This document shows positions 47,826 to 59,330 of a DNA stretch of 64,000 nucleotides, piece by piece. The DNA lies in assembly GCA_037176845.1 (NCBI GenBank), contig JAYKXP010000107.1, positions 62,001 through 126,000 on the forward strand. The letters are read 5' to 3'. The notes under the pieces were generated by a model. That model was not told the origin of the DNA and made no database searches. It saw only the letters and a program-made list of their open reading frames with translations. The position numbers and the translations under genes were made by a program. The stretch's first letter is position 1. Every line of letters starts with the position of its first letter. The DNA is from Paramarasmius palmivorus. Its lineage: Eukaryota; Basidiomycota; Agaricomycetes; Agaricales; Marasmiaceae.

Positions 47826-49715
47826 TCAGTTGGAGTCCTCATTCTCTTGTCGTTTCTTCTCTACGCCGAGTTCCTTGTATTTCTGTCATTCACACGTTCA
47901 GCGCCGTCTTGAAGATAGAATGTAGACGGCATACCTTCTCCTCGTCGGGTGTTACGGCTTTCCATATCGCACGGAACTCGACAACCGTTGGGACAGGATT
48001 TCCTTTCTTGATGTATTCTTCCAGATACATGTTCCTTGAATACGTGATCAAGTCAGTAAGGTTTTTGCTACGAACAACAAACGCTCACCTGGATGTATAG
48101 CAATTCGGCTTCACCTGTTCGAGTTTCCCGGTCTTCTTGACAGTCTTCTGATTGGAGGTGGCAGTCTTGTTGGCAGCTTGAGAGGAACCATGAGCAGGCT
48201 CGGCCTCGGTCGATGGGTTGGCAGAAGTGGCAGATGACAGCGTGATCGTAGAAGGTGGGATAACGAGGTCAGCGCTGGTGAATCGACAATCAGTGGAGAT
48301 ATGCGAGAAGGAGTAGCCATGTTACTCACAGAGGATCCTCCTGGCGTAATATCAAACAACATTAACAGTGTTCGATTGGAAGGTATGTGGCACTTACACG
48401 GCGGTGACGGGGAGCATCATTGATGACATCAGCAATGGCGGTGCTAGAAGGCCTGACTGGGGTCGATGGGTTGACGGGGCCTGCGCTTGCAGAAGAATCG
48501 GGTGAGAGCTCGCCAGAGGATGCAGCAGGGGAACTAGAAGAGGTAACAACAGTTGCAGTTGTCATAGACAGAGAGGCTGGTGCGGCGGGTGTTGTTGTGA
48601 CGGTAGAGTTGGGACTTGCGGCAGTGTTGGTGTCAGAAGGCAAAGGGACATCGGAGGTAGTGTCTTCGTCAAGAATGATGATTTCAGTACTTGAGGGAGG
48701 AGCTCGTTTCTTCTTCATTTTCTTGCTGGCAGGAGCGGCGGCATGGGACGAGTCACTGGTCTTGCGCTTCTTCTCAATGCCGGGTGATTTGATAAGTCCT
48801 AAATGCTACATCAGTAGCGAACAACGTTGAGCAAGAACACAGGGATAGCTTACGGCTATAACTTCCCTTCGACGTTTGTTCATAGAAATCGGGGTACTTG
48901 GCCTTGAGAAGAAGTCGGACTTTCCACGGGGAATCGCAAAGCCGAAATTCCTCGTGTTCAATCATCAACACGTTGTTGAGGTACTTGAGGGCCATTTCAG
49001 AGATGTACTTGGCAGATTTGGGCTCGAGACGGTGAAAGTAGAGCTCGCCGCATGCTTTGGAGAAGGTTAGGCTGATCTTCTTGAGTTGCTGCTTTGACAT
49101 AGGCTCGTTATCGACGTCCACAAGAAAGTCGCTCCATTTCATGGTAATCCCACTATTCTTCATCGTCTCACAGTATGCATCCCAGGCAGACGCAGTCCAT
49201 ATAATATCTTCGTAGTCTTCAGCGTCGTAGTATGGTGTGTCGGGAGGAATTATGATGGATGTATGCGGTGGTGTGGAATTCGTTGCAGCTGAAACTGGAG
49301 CGGGTACAGGTGCAGAGACCGGAGCAGCTCCAGCAGTTCGTTCCAACTGCTTGAGAAGGGTGTTGATGGTAGCTCTGAAACACATGAGCACTAAAATTGT
49401 GAACTGGAACTAATGCGACGTACTCTTGACCGCGACATATAGCCTCAATTTCTATGCATTTGGACTGAAGGTTCAGAAATGCAGGATTCCCGGACTGAAG
49501 CAAGGTAAGGTGGTCTGCGCTTGCGATGATTGATAGTCTCTGTTCATGGTATGTCAGTTTGCGATTTGTGTTTTTGTTGAACCCCAACATCTCACCGATT
49601 CATCCTGAGAGCCTTGGCCAAGGTTTCCAGAGTTTCGTGTGCCAAATCCAACAGAGATTTGAGAAGGAAATCCTTGAGACTGTGCAGAAGAGCTGGCAAA
49701 ACCTGAGGGGAACAT
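47826..49715 (-). CDS. Second gene of the Plavaka element, unknown function
   Basis: I traced at least eight GT-AG exons from an ATG at 49715: 49715-49596, 49539-49424, 49374-48854, from 48798 to about 48403, a tiny exon near 48327-48337, then about 48090-48275, 47949-48050 and 47826-47878. The N-terminal part is Ser/Gln/Gly-rich, then a short helical segment (LTLLQSGNPAFLNLQSKC). A central globular region has WTASAWDAYCETMKNSGITM and MKWSDFLVDVD...LLLKAKYPDFYEQ. Next comes a Lys/Arg patch (KKRKTSD; KKMKKKRAPP) and a Ser/Thr/Pro-rich tail. The end (EYIKKGNPVPTVVEFRAIWK) is again ordered. It is probably a nuclear DNA-binding accessory protein (inference). Confidence 0.65.
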
Positions 49716-49833
49716 GGTGGTTTAGAAAAACACGCGTGTCTGACGACGCGTCACCGACGTGTGTCCATTGGGGTGCCCCAAGGTTCCCACGGTCTCACAG
49801 TTCCACCAAGTCATCGATTTCACAAGTTCTATG

Positions 49834-52800
49834 CTACGACTCTGGCCTATGTACATCATCCTCTTCTCCCAGATCACGGTCATTCTGGCCAATATCCCGT
49901 TCTGCCTCAGTGAGTTCAGCATCATCTAGACCTGTCTTCTCAACAACAAAACAAAGGTTGCGATTGTTGCGCGCAAAATCTCCCTGAACAGGTGGCAACG
50001 GTTGCATTGACACAACTGAAATGATATCTCCCGTACTGATGATTCTCAGTTTATCTTGACCCCGATACTGACATGCCCAGAGAGTTTGATGTGACTCTCG
50101 AAGCAATTCTTCATCAGGTGCTGAGAATATTGATACCAGAGCATATGGTGACAGACGGCTAGGCTCTTCGGGGTACATTGCTCGCAGAAAATAGTACTGT
50201 ACTTCACAATACTCAATCTTTCCATCAATAAGAGCCTATATTCTGGGTGTCAGACACAAAAAGTATAAGGAATGAGATGAAAAATACCTTTACATTGCGG
50301 GATATCCTGAGTTCTGTCCGTCGCATCCTGCTTTCGCACCAAAGGCTCCTGGCTATCTGACCATTTGGTAAACGTAGCCGTCCCCATTTCGTAACTCGAT
50401 TGTGGACAAGGGGAACTTCTGCATCCATGTATGCCTGTTCTTCCGTGGAGCATGACGGAATTTTCAGTGTATATTCTGAACGCGGTCGCAATAGTAGGAA
50501 TCCTCCATCCAATTCCTTTGCACCTCTTGGGATTCGAGGTGTTGAACTGGGATCAAGCTCGGGATAAAGATGCCGAAGTGCATTTGTCTGAGCCCGTCTC
50601 TCAGCACGCTGTGAAAGATTGGCAAAGGGATTGGATGGCTGCCGAACCTGTTTTGTTATCTCGCCAAAGTATCTTTCGATTGTGAATTGTGTCGAGTATG
50701 CACCAGGACCAACACGAACCACCTCTGATGCAAGATGTAGTAGTGTGTGCACAGACGGGCGGCAAAAATGAAGGCGGTCAGGTCGTTTTTGGTAATAAAG
50801 GAGCTCATACTCCTCCACAAAGAGAACAGCGTGTTTGTGTGCTTCTCGTATCTGAGCACTAGTGATTGAGCGCTGCAGAAAGATCCGCACCGCACGCACA
50901 AATCGGCAGTAGCTACGCCAGAATTGATTTGGGAGGAAGGGTCGTAGATGCCCGGGACCAAGCCCAATGAGAAGGAGAAAGTACTCTGTGGACTTGTAAC
51001 CACTAGAGATCTTCTCTACAGGATTGCGGGGAGGTCGGTGAAATGACGAAGGAAAATGACGCCGGGCTCCTATAACCAGCTGACCGAACTCCTTCCAATT
51101 ATCTCCATTGAGAGTAGCCCACGTCCAATCTTTCTTTTGGTCGGTATCCTCGCATTTGAAGCTGCCTCGCCACAAAGGGATGAACAGATCCCCAAAATTG
51201 AGTGAAAGAAGGTGCATGAGATCAATGGTAAAACACATGGGAACAGGTATCATGTGTCTCGCCGAAAGGCCACTAAGAATGCATGGCTTGGTAAGTCCAG
51301 TTTCCTTTCGGTTCTTCTCGTAAGTCGACGTGTTCGAGGCAACCAGTTGGGCGAGATCTGCTTCATATTGTGTGATGGTGATTTTGGGGATGTTACGAAT
51401 AGCAAAATCTTCATGCGTGCAATCCGAAACAGTGTAACTGTTGTTGGGCTTCATATGAACGGCATAATAGTGACCTGTACCTGGCTTATGTCGCCCTTTC
51501 ATCGGACAGCCAAGCCGACAGCCTTTGACACCATGATGCCCCACTCTACCGTTCACCTCAACCAGACCCAACGCATCTGCAAGCTCCAGACAGGCAATAA
51601 GTCGGGAATAAAACCGGCCGGCGGCATCTTGATCCCACATTACCACGCCCTTTCCGTTGTTCTCCTTCTGACATGCAGAGATATGCGCGAGAGCACGAAG
51701 AAGAAACGGCTCGATATGCTTTGGCTTGTTAGGACCGGGGATGACAAAGGCGGGAAAAATACACTTCTGTTTGAACCGTAGAGACGGCTTGAAGTTCTCG
51801 ACTTTATATATCCCCATCCATGTATCCGACTTCTTGTTCTGGTATAATTGAATCCCATCTATGGATTGTGAGAACAGTACATCGTGCTCCGTGAGATTCA
51901 AGCGTTCGGAGAGCTCAACGAACTCAGATCCGCAGAATATATCGTCGTAAACGGTGTCCGATTGATGGTCCATCACCTCCCTGAGTTTGGCATGATAATA
52001 CTTGAGTTCACGTGCACTTTCCTTCGAGCGGAACAAGGCCTGTACTTGGGGAGCGAGGAGGAACGTGACGAATTGGAGCTGGGGAACCTTCTTATTTGGC
52101 GCTTCTGGGTTATATCGAGGTTCCCCACAAACTGGACAAGACGTTTGGTCTGCAAAAGGCCCATTAAAGGCGAGACACGAGTTCTTGCACATGTCATCAT
52201 AGACAGCAACGATCCCGGTGATGTCCGACACAAGCTTCTTGACAAGGTGCAAGCTGAGGACATGCGTATCGGGATAGCGACGGCGGATAGCTTTACAATT
52301 GGCCTCGTAAGCTTCCTCTGGAGAGTTGGTGTTAGCCAGGAAGAGGTCGAGGGACAGACGAACGTCAGGATCCGAGATATCAACAGGGCCTTCGAGTGGG
52401 TTACGAAGACGGTCCCGGAGGTCTGGATCAACTGACTCATCGTCAAGCGTAGCTTTTGCGATAAGGTCAATGTATTGCTGCGTAATTCGAATGGCTTCGA
52501 CAGCGGATAGCACACTTTCTGGGCTGAGTTGGTCATCTTCATCGTCTGTCTGCTCGGGAGCATCGTTACGACTGCCGTCAGCAGAAGCTGCCAAACGTGC
52601 CATGTTGCGCAACGTTTCGTCGTGAGCATCGTCGTCAGCTTCAACGCCATCCCGCTCAGGTACTGTGGGAAGCTGTTCACGTTGTTCGTTCATCTGTGAC
52701 TCTTCTCGTGCATCTGACATGCGGACATTGTCCTGGTGATCGTGTGGAGAAGGGGATTTTGAACGTTGAAAAACATCTTCCATTTCAATATCAACGGGGA

Positions 52801-53173
52801 CATGGTCACTACGCTAGAATGACGATAAGAGAACAGTCGATAGTTTTTATTATAGACGTACTTTATTATACTGTGCCGATTGTTGACCCATACTACCACC
52901 TATTCCATACCCAGGCTCTCCATTATCACTGTCTCCACCAGAGCTACTCTCGTTCTCTGATTCAACTGCGTCGGGCTGATTTTGTAGATGCTGGAAATAT
53001 CCGTGAACGCTTGAGGAAGCTGACTGGTGCAAAGAACGCTGCGGGAACGAGGGGTCGGAAGTATCGCTGCCGTGTTTCCGAGTATGACTCCATATCGTTT
53101 GGCGAGTAACGGGAATGCCATTGCATTTGGGGCAATAACAAGGTTTTCGAGGCTGGTTTTTGGGAGCCGACAT
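49834..53173 (-). CDS. Plavaka transposase (1079 aa, 3 exons)
   Basis: Exons are 53173-52862, 52813-50288 and 50235-49834, all in phase 0, 3240 bases. The N-terminus carries a zinc finger (CYCPKCNG...WSHTRKHG, about residues 12-35). The middle has GKGVVMWDQDAAGRFYSRLI, then GHHGVKGCRLGC and the family signature DLMHLLSLN...LFIPLWRG, followed by the catalytic-core region (HLRPFLPNQFWRSYCRFVRA; SVHTLLHLASEVVRVGPGAY; ERYFGEITKQVRQPSNP). The C-terminus has the usual small beta domain (YALVSIFSAPDEELL...VVSMQPLPP...VVEKTGLDD). These are marks of the basidiomycete Plavaka branch of CACTA transposases. The open reading frame is unbroken. Confidence 0.92.
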
Positions 53174-53731
53174 AGTAGATATCTAAATAGGTCGGCGGGC
53201 AGACTAGTGGCGGACAGACTATGGACAGACCTTGAGACTAGTTGTGTTGCTGAGGTAGGTCGGACGGCGTCGACGCGGCGAGCAGGAACAGCCAAAAATT
53301 TTACGAGGACAAGTTTGGTTCGATGACGTGTACAGAGGTACAAAGCTCGGGTTTCCGTACCGACGTATACGTCATTTGCTCTACTTATTACCAATTACAG
53401 AAAAACCCGGACCAAACCCCAAAATGCCTCCGAATTCCAGATAGCGCCCTTTTATCTGGATTTTTCGGAATATTGTCAGACCCGATTTTCACTGGGGATT
53501 AGTGTTGACTGGCTCCGTAGACGCTCTGTTTGAGGAGTTTGGCTAAAAATAAACGTGTTGTATACGTAGAATAGCAATGTGAAAAGAAAACTTACGTCGA
53601 AGAGCAGCCTTGATGGTAACTAGGACAGTAAGACCCCAACGTCCGGCGGCACGTGACTTAATCAAACCTTTTTTGGTAACAAGTTCCCGCCTCCTGCGCT
53701 CTTTTTCTAACACTCGCTCAACGCTGCAGGC

Positions 53732-53971
53732 GGGGGGTTCCCCCCCGTACCCCCCAAGATAGATATATACAAGCCCCTAACCCTTTCTGCGGGGGGTTCC
53801 CCCCCTGCGCCCCCCTCCTAACACAAACCCCGAACCCTAACCCCTAACCTAAGCCGCTGGGGCTTCGCCCTGCCCAGCGGAGGGGGCGCTTCGCGCCTGG
53901 AGCCCGCTGCGCGGGCAGGAAACACCCTAACCCGAACCCCTAACCTCTAACCTCTGAAGGCGCTTCGCGCC
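53732..53971. repeat. GC hairpins interspersed with telomere-like CCCTAA runs
   Basis: GGGGGGTTCCCCCC occurs at 53732-53745 and 53791-53804. GGCGCTTCGCGCC occurs at 53885-53897 and 53959-53971, and GCCCGCTGCGCGGGC at 53902-53916. Between them are runs of ccctaaccc/cctaacc units (53773-53783, 53833-53851, 53922-53957). The hexamers resemble the TTAGGG telomere repeat in complement. Such perfect GC palindromes are unusual in this otherwise AT/GC-balanced tract. Confidence 0.75.
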
Positions 53972-54003
53972 AAAAAATACAGAACAAAAATTATACGATC
54001 GTT

Positions 54004-54063
54004 GGGAGTTGAACGTGTTACCTCGCAAAACGTTACTCATTACACTGCGTTACCACTCCGCCA
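54004..54063 (-). other. tRNA-like pol III box pair (possible SINE head)
   Basis: On the minus strand an A-box-like TGGCGGAGTGG (54053-54063) is followed 49 bases later by a B-box-like GTTCAACTCCC (54004-54014), normal spacing for a type 2 pol III promoter. No proper cloverleaf forms, because the T-stem and acceptor do not pair, so this is not a functional tRNA gene. It may be a SINE-derived remnant inside the long-TIR element. Confidence 0.45.
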
Positions 54064-54131
54064 CAGTACCATTGATAAATGCTAAGCTAGATTCATCATG
54101 GCGTGCTCGAGGTCACGTGCCGCCGGACGTA

Positions 54132-54363
54132 CAGTCACGGCAAAAACTGATGTCACTACCAAAAAGGGAAATCCACGCCGTATCTTTTTGTATCTTGCAG
54201 GTTCTCTCCATATTTTTGGTGCGCAAGCAAAGAGAAGATGAGAAATTCCAACCTCTGAATTTTTGCATTGGATGAAGAACTTCAGGGTGAGATATGCCTC
54301 TAAAAAAATCGGTGAAAAGGGCTTGATCTCACGTGACACTGACATCAGTTTTTGCCGTGACTG
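54132..54363. mobile_element. MITE of Tc1/mariner type, 232 bp, TA target duplication
   Basis: A 24-bp perfect inverted repeat starting CAGTCACGGCAAAAACTGAT (54132-54155) is mirrored at 54340-54363. TA flanks it on both sides (54130-54131 and 54364-54365). CAGT ends and TA duplication are typical of Tc1/mariner. It is inserted in the right terminal repeat of the surrounding element, so it arrived later. Confidence 0.85.
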
Positions 54364-54394
54364 TAAGGGTCTTAATGCCTGCGACCTTGATGGT

Positions 54395-57150
54395 GGTAGT
54401 GCGCAAAGAAGCTTGTCAAAGTCCGAGACGCCCGGACTCTGCTCTTCTCATTACCACCATCATCGTTCTCGCCCAGCTCAACGCTACCCGTAGTATCACA
54501 CAGGTACAAGCTTCAAATATCTTTTTCTTTACCTCCATGATGTCGCTCATCCCTCTGTATAGGCTACGCAAGCCAACCGAAACGTTGACAAGAAATCCTG
54601 ACTCCTGACTCTTGGTTGGGCACCAGTTACCACATAGACTCTGGCCCTTTCTACCTTTCAGAACCGTCAAGAAAACATCATAAAGCCTCTCCAACGAACT
54701 TACACATTGGCAGGACACGAGCAGGGCATTTTATACTACCCCAGACACTCGAAACAATCTCAGCAATGGACACCCAAAGCGGTAGCGGTGTCTATACACA
54801 CCCAGCGCACTAAAACCAAGTTCGACTACATAGCTCAGAAGATACCTCGCTATCTCATGTTCATAAACTCTATCCACTCGACCACATCTTACCTGCACCT
54901 GCGCCGCGGGCATTTTCCCGCATATCCTGTGACATCCGACTCTGAACACTAGCTCCCGTTTTTTCCTGGATTTACTCAATCTCCCAAAGCCTCACCTATA
55001 TCACCGTATTCTTCCGGTGCTCCGACTTGGATAGGCCTACACAAGGTCTCGTTGGTAGCAGCGGCGAAGACGTCGTAAAGCCTAGGAACAGGTCAAAAAG
55101 AGCTTGGGTGGCGATCGAGCGAAGCGAGATAAGGAGCCCGACGAGACCAAAGGTATGTTCTCTACACAAAATTCTGCTTCGCATTTTCTTGATGATCACG
55201 TCGTTCTACAGTAACGAATGCTTCTCTTCTGTGTTTCGTACCATCATCAACGCCAGGAATATTGCCAGCTCAGGATGTTCAGCCTAGAGCTGAAGGTTCG
55301 CACCGTGAATAATGACTTGGAAGTGCCAGGAACTCGTTAGCACCTCGTACGAATCACGCCGTTTGTTGGTTCCGCTGCAGGTAGCTCAGCTACCTTCTCA
55401 GGAGATGTCAATCTCTCCATGAAACCTTCCAGAAAAGATTTTTCCCCTGTAAAGACGACCTCCGTAGATTCCGCTCCTACCTCTCCTACATCCCAACGCC
55501 CATCATACTCCTAGCCAAACCTGGATGTTGAACCTGGGCATGGGATGGTCGTAAAATGACCAGCGAGTCGCGAGATATCCTCTTTTGGAGGTATTTGTCT
55601 ATACGAAGCGTCTCGGGGTACCGAGGAGCAACCTGTAGGAAACCCACGGAATAGGGAGATGAGCCCGAGAAAAGTTTCAGGAAGGTTGAATGTTCGGGAT
55701 TGATGGAGAGTAGCAAGTCGGAAGGAGATGATAAGCCCGAGATTAGCGTGTTCCGATTTGACACCCTCGCTAGTCAATATATGGCGTTTACATTCCTTGG
55801 TATAGTATAGCTTTCACTTTTAGCGTGTCTGCATTAATACTGATCGTCTTCTTCAGTATCTCGTCATTCCAGCACAGACGACGCCAAACGTATCCCTCAA
55901 GCCCGCAAGATCGAAACTCCTTCTCTCTTTCGCCGTTCGTCTTGCTACAAGATAACATGCCAGATGGTCGGAAGCCGAGATATGAGTACTTGTGAAGGTA
56001 TGCTCAAGAATTCGTTACCTCGCAACTTTCAAGCTCAGTTGAATGACGTAGATTGCAGATAGACTGCATCCCTTTCACGCTGCCAAAGCCTTGTGTCCTG
56101 CTCTTGTGGAACATCTGACGACAACAGGGCTCGCGTGCTCAAGGCTTTGAAAACGGCCGCTACAAACACCTCATCTTCAGGCAACGCCTCCCAAGACCTT
56201 GTTCGTACTCCTGACAATTATGGCGAGAACGAAAGGTACAAATCTTGAGTTTTATTCTGCGTCCATGATGCTGGCACTAATTCCTCGCTCTTCTTGTCTA
56301 GCTGGGATCGCATCTCGCTTCGTTTTGGTTCATTAGTTATTCAGCTCGACACTCCTTCAATCTTGCACTTCAACCTTGATACCCGTGTCTTTCCTAGTTT
56401 CGTTGTGAGCGCATGGACAATTGCAAGGGCATGAGCGCGGAGAGTCAGACAAGGAAAGGAGAGTTTAAGAGAATATTTGGTTCTCGCGGGTCATCAAGCT
56501 TGAGCGAGACCTTCATCTTCTCTCCCATACGATGCAGTCCTCGGTCCTCGGAGGCCCGTCACGTCGTCGTAGTGTCTCAAAGATTCTGCGTGGGCTTCGT
56601 GTTGACAGTCGAGAGCCCGATTCCGTTATGGCGTATCTTGATCTTTAGCTTCGTTTTAAGCACTGACAAACCTTTCTTTTCAGAGTCGATAGTCATGAAA
56701 GCTCAACGAGTACACGAGATAAGGAGATGTGTCGCTCTGTATCCGGAACAGCAACGTTCCAAGTCGCCTCTGGTTGCTGGTTGGTATGTTGATCTTCTCG
56801 CAAAGTAGAACTCGGCTTCTACTAACGAAGCCTTCTCTCTAGATTCGTCGTCTGATTATCAAAACCCTTGGCGTGGACATGCAGGTATCGGACCACGGAT
56901 GCTATATGAGGAGCACGAACGATGTATTGAGTATAGGCGACATTGTACAGTAACTAGCAACTTGAAACTACTACTGTACATCTCTGCTTCAAGTATGTTG
57001 CGTTTGACTTTGGATCTGGAGGATTGTCAGAGACGGATACGGGGAATGTTATGACGGACGTACAGAACACTACCGAATAGCGTGCAACGTGTAGAGTTCG
57101 ACGGGTTCAACGCGCCCAGAGCAATCTAACATGCTTCTAGTCTCTAGATC
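54395..57150. other. Degenerate region with scattered coding-like segments
   Basis: No intact gene was found. Coding-like pieces on the plus strand include TQGLVGSSGEDVVKPRNRSK near 55036-55100, ending at a GT donor near 55153, and GTSDDNRARVLKALKTAATN near 56109-56168 with a donor near 56235. They cannot be joined into one frame and no family is recognised. This interval accounts for much of the extra length between the second and third G copies. Confidence 0.4.
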
Positions 57151-59330
57151 TCCAATATACTTATTTGTTCTCTGGTGTTCTTAAAGAACAATGAGCTCCT
57201 GTGGAAGTCATAGTGATAAAGCTCGGATCAAGCATGATGCTTACCTTTACTAGACAAGAACTAGCACAAATAACCTTGCCTCAGAGATTTCTTTGAACGT
57301 CGTCATCGATTGGGAATGAAATGTATAGCTGAGTGTTTGTGTTAGAGCGCTAGGAATTGGAGATGAAATACACGTACTTAGATGCTGTCGCTGGGTTCGC
57401 GACCTTGAGGCTCTGGTCGATCCGATGCCATCCTTACAGGTCTCTTGAGCAGGTCGGATTTGTGCCTGAGAGTGCTGCCAAAAAGGCGGCGAGGATGAGA
57501 TGGTCGTGGTTGTGAAGAAAGCCGCGGCGGAAACTTGTTTTTCCGCTACTCCCATCCTGCTCCCAACACATCCTCTTCCTCAACGCTCTCTACATCCCTC
57601 TCCTCAACAACGACCTCGGGCGAGGATATAGAGACATCAAAGGCCCAGGAAATACCTCTAATCAATCCCAAAAGCCATCCGCCAACGCGTCTAGGTCGAC
57701 GATAATAATCTCGCTTACCTACTTTCTATTCCAATTCTCTCATTCTCAATCCCTCGAAACCAATCCCATTCTTGCTGGAGGATATCCGAAAACGCGCTAT
57801 CGTAGCCTTAGAATATGGAGAGCCAGGATGGAGTATGGCTAGAGCAGCCTGGAAAACGCTGCCCAACATCCATCTCCCAGACTCAGAACGCCCAACGACA
57901 CTCCCATTTCGCGCTCTAGCGTCCAATGCACCTCAAATACACCGTAGCAGTGATAGTGAGACTGCTCTCGTCACCACTTTCCACCGGCATCTTCACATGG
58001 CGTCGACTTTGGGTGGTTTGGTACCATTCCCCGATGTCGTTCACCATACCCAAAAGCGCGTTTTTCTCCCTTTTTCAGGGCTCCCTATCAGTAGGAGAGC
58101 CTCGTCTACCCGTCACCATCATTACCTGGAATTTTCAAGGCCCGGAATAGAGATAAACGTCAACCGACCACACCCAAACCCTGATACCGCCCCCTGCGTT
58201 CCCAAACCCGTATCTCCCATCTGAGGCGTTCTCAAACAACGATCTGCATCCCAGAACGTACATTCTGCCTCATGCCGCATCTCACAGCCTCCATGTCTTT
58301 AGATGCAGGGCGGACAACACGATACGCCTTCCCCAGACGTCGACACTACCTACACACAACACCTTCCGCGCTTCTCCTCTCATATCCCCCCACCTCCATC
58401 CTATCTCTATCCACTACCCGTAGCCGCACCGTATTAGAAGGCCTGTGTCGTGCAGAGTAGCCAGGCATGACGATGAAGACCTTTCTTAATCACATATACC
58501 CTCAAGCCACGCCTACTCGCAAACACCCCTTCTCCATTCTTTTTCGCGGGTACATGCCTCCCTAGTTTCGCTAGGAAGTCCCTCTCACCAGCCGATTACT
58601 CAGCCTATCACGTCCAGCTATCCCCCAAAGCGAACATCCTTACCTACAACACCGCCCGTCCCCTCCCGGCTTGGAGTCTTTCAACGCACACATTCACCCT
58701 TACAAGAGCCTTTTGCTTCTGCAAATACCCCAGGAGTACCTTTCCCCGGCTAAATCGCGTCGAGCTGTCTTAAGTACCCATGCTCATGTTCACGCCCACA
58801 GCCTTGCCCACAACATCTAGTCCTTCATCCATTTCTTAGGCTCTGATAGTTCGAAGGTTTTTGTGGGGGTATAGGGCTATGTCCGCGTTCTGTTGCTCCT
58901 CTGAATGTCCCAAGTCCCAAGGACCGGGAATTGGGAACGAGATCAAGAAGGCGAAAAAAGTTGTTGCGTTTAACTAGGACCGGGAACGAGAAAAGGGGGA
59001 CTGACATAGCACCAATGAAAACTGTACGTTCCTCGACCCATTTCGTTGCTATAGGTTGCTTGTGCTCACGTCGCTTTCTCCCCATAGGCGACAACTACCT
59101 CGACTACGAAGGATGTGAGCACGGTACTTGGCCCTTCACGCGCACGTTCCGCTACTAGTACATCAACAGTGGACACCCATACACGCGTTTCGCAGTCCAC
59201 ACCCTTACCATGTACCCGGCTATGGGCGTAGGAACGTACTTCATCCGTTACCCGCATATGAAGTGGTGTAGATTGAGCGATTAAGGAGGCCGAGGAGATC
59301 GAGAAGGTGAAGGGGTCGTCGCGTTTACTA
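57151..59330 (+). repeat. Q repeat block, copy Q3 (best-preserved)
   Basis: It matches Q1 along most of its length. It keeps an open frame of 150 codons at 57772-58224 (AWKTLPNIHLPDSERPTTLP; ASTLGGLVPFPDVVHHTQKR), which is broken by shifts in Q1 near 10400-10860. This may mark a real exon of the ancestral gene. The distal C/A-rich part (58315-58800) parallels 10920-11420. Confidence 0.5.

Larger units (their letters stand above)
47463..53497. mobile_element. Plavaka-type (CACTA-group) DNA transposon, 6.0 kb, two genes
   Basis: The termini are CCCAGTGAAAATC (47464-47476) and its complement GATTTTCACTGGG (53484-53496). The direct repeat ATTAG flanks the element at 47458-47462 and 53498-53502, and is extendable to ATTAGT. 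Subterminal copies of an atctgga(a/t) motif occur at 47516-47535, 47635-47650 and 47720-47752 on the left and 53437-53462 on the right, in inverted sense. Both genes are on the minus strand: the transposase (49834-53173) and a second gene (47826-49715). Complete ends and frames suggest recent insertion. Confidence 0.88.
53618..54384. mobile_element. Non-autonomous long-TIR element (MULE-like?) with nested MITE
   Basis: A perfect 19-bp inverted pair, ACGTCCGGCGGCACGTGAC (53639-53657) and its complement (54112-54130), extends outward imperfectly (cagtaagacccc versus cattaagaccct) once the nested MITE at 54132-54363 is removed. A 10-bp direct repeat, CCTTGATGGT, lies at 53608-53617 and 54385-54394 and may be the target duplication. 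Long TIRs with a 9-11 bp duplication would fit Mutator-like elements. The interior has no protein frame. Boundaries are less certain than for the other elements. Confidence 0.5.

Noticed and set aside
53732..53971. True chromosome end (telomere)
   Set aside because: The hexamers are irregular and short, and normal sequence, including genes, continues on both sides. At most it is an interstitial telomere-like tract.
54004..54070. Functional tRNA gene
   Set aside because: A-box and B-box motifs are present, but the acceptor, anticodon and T stems do not pair into a cloverleaf.
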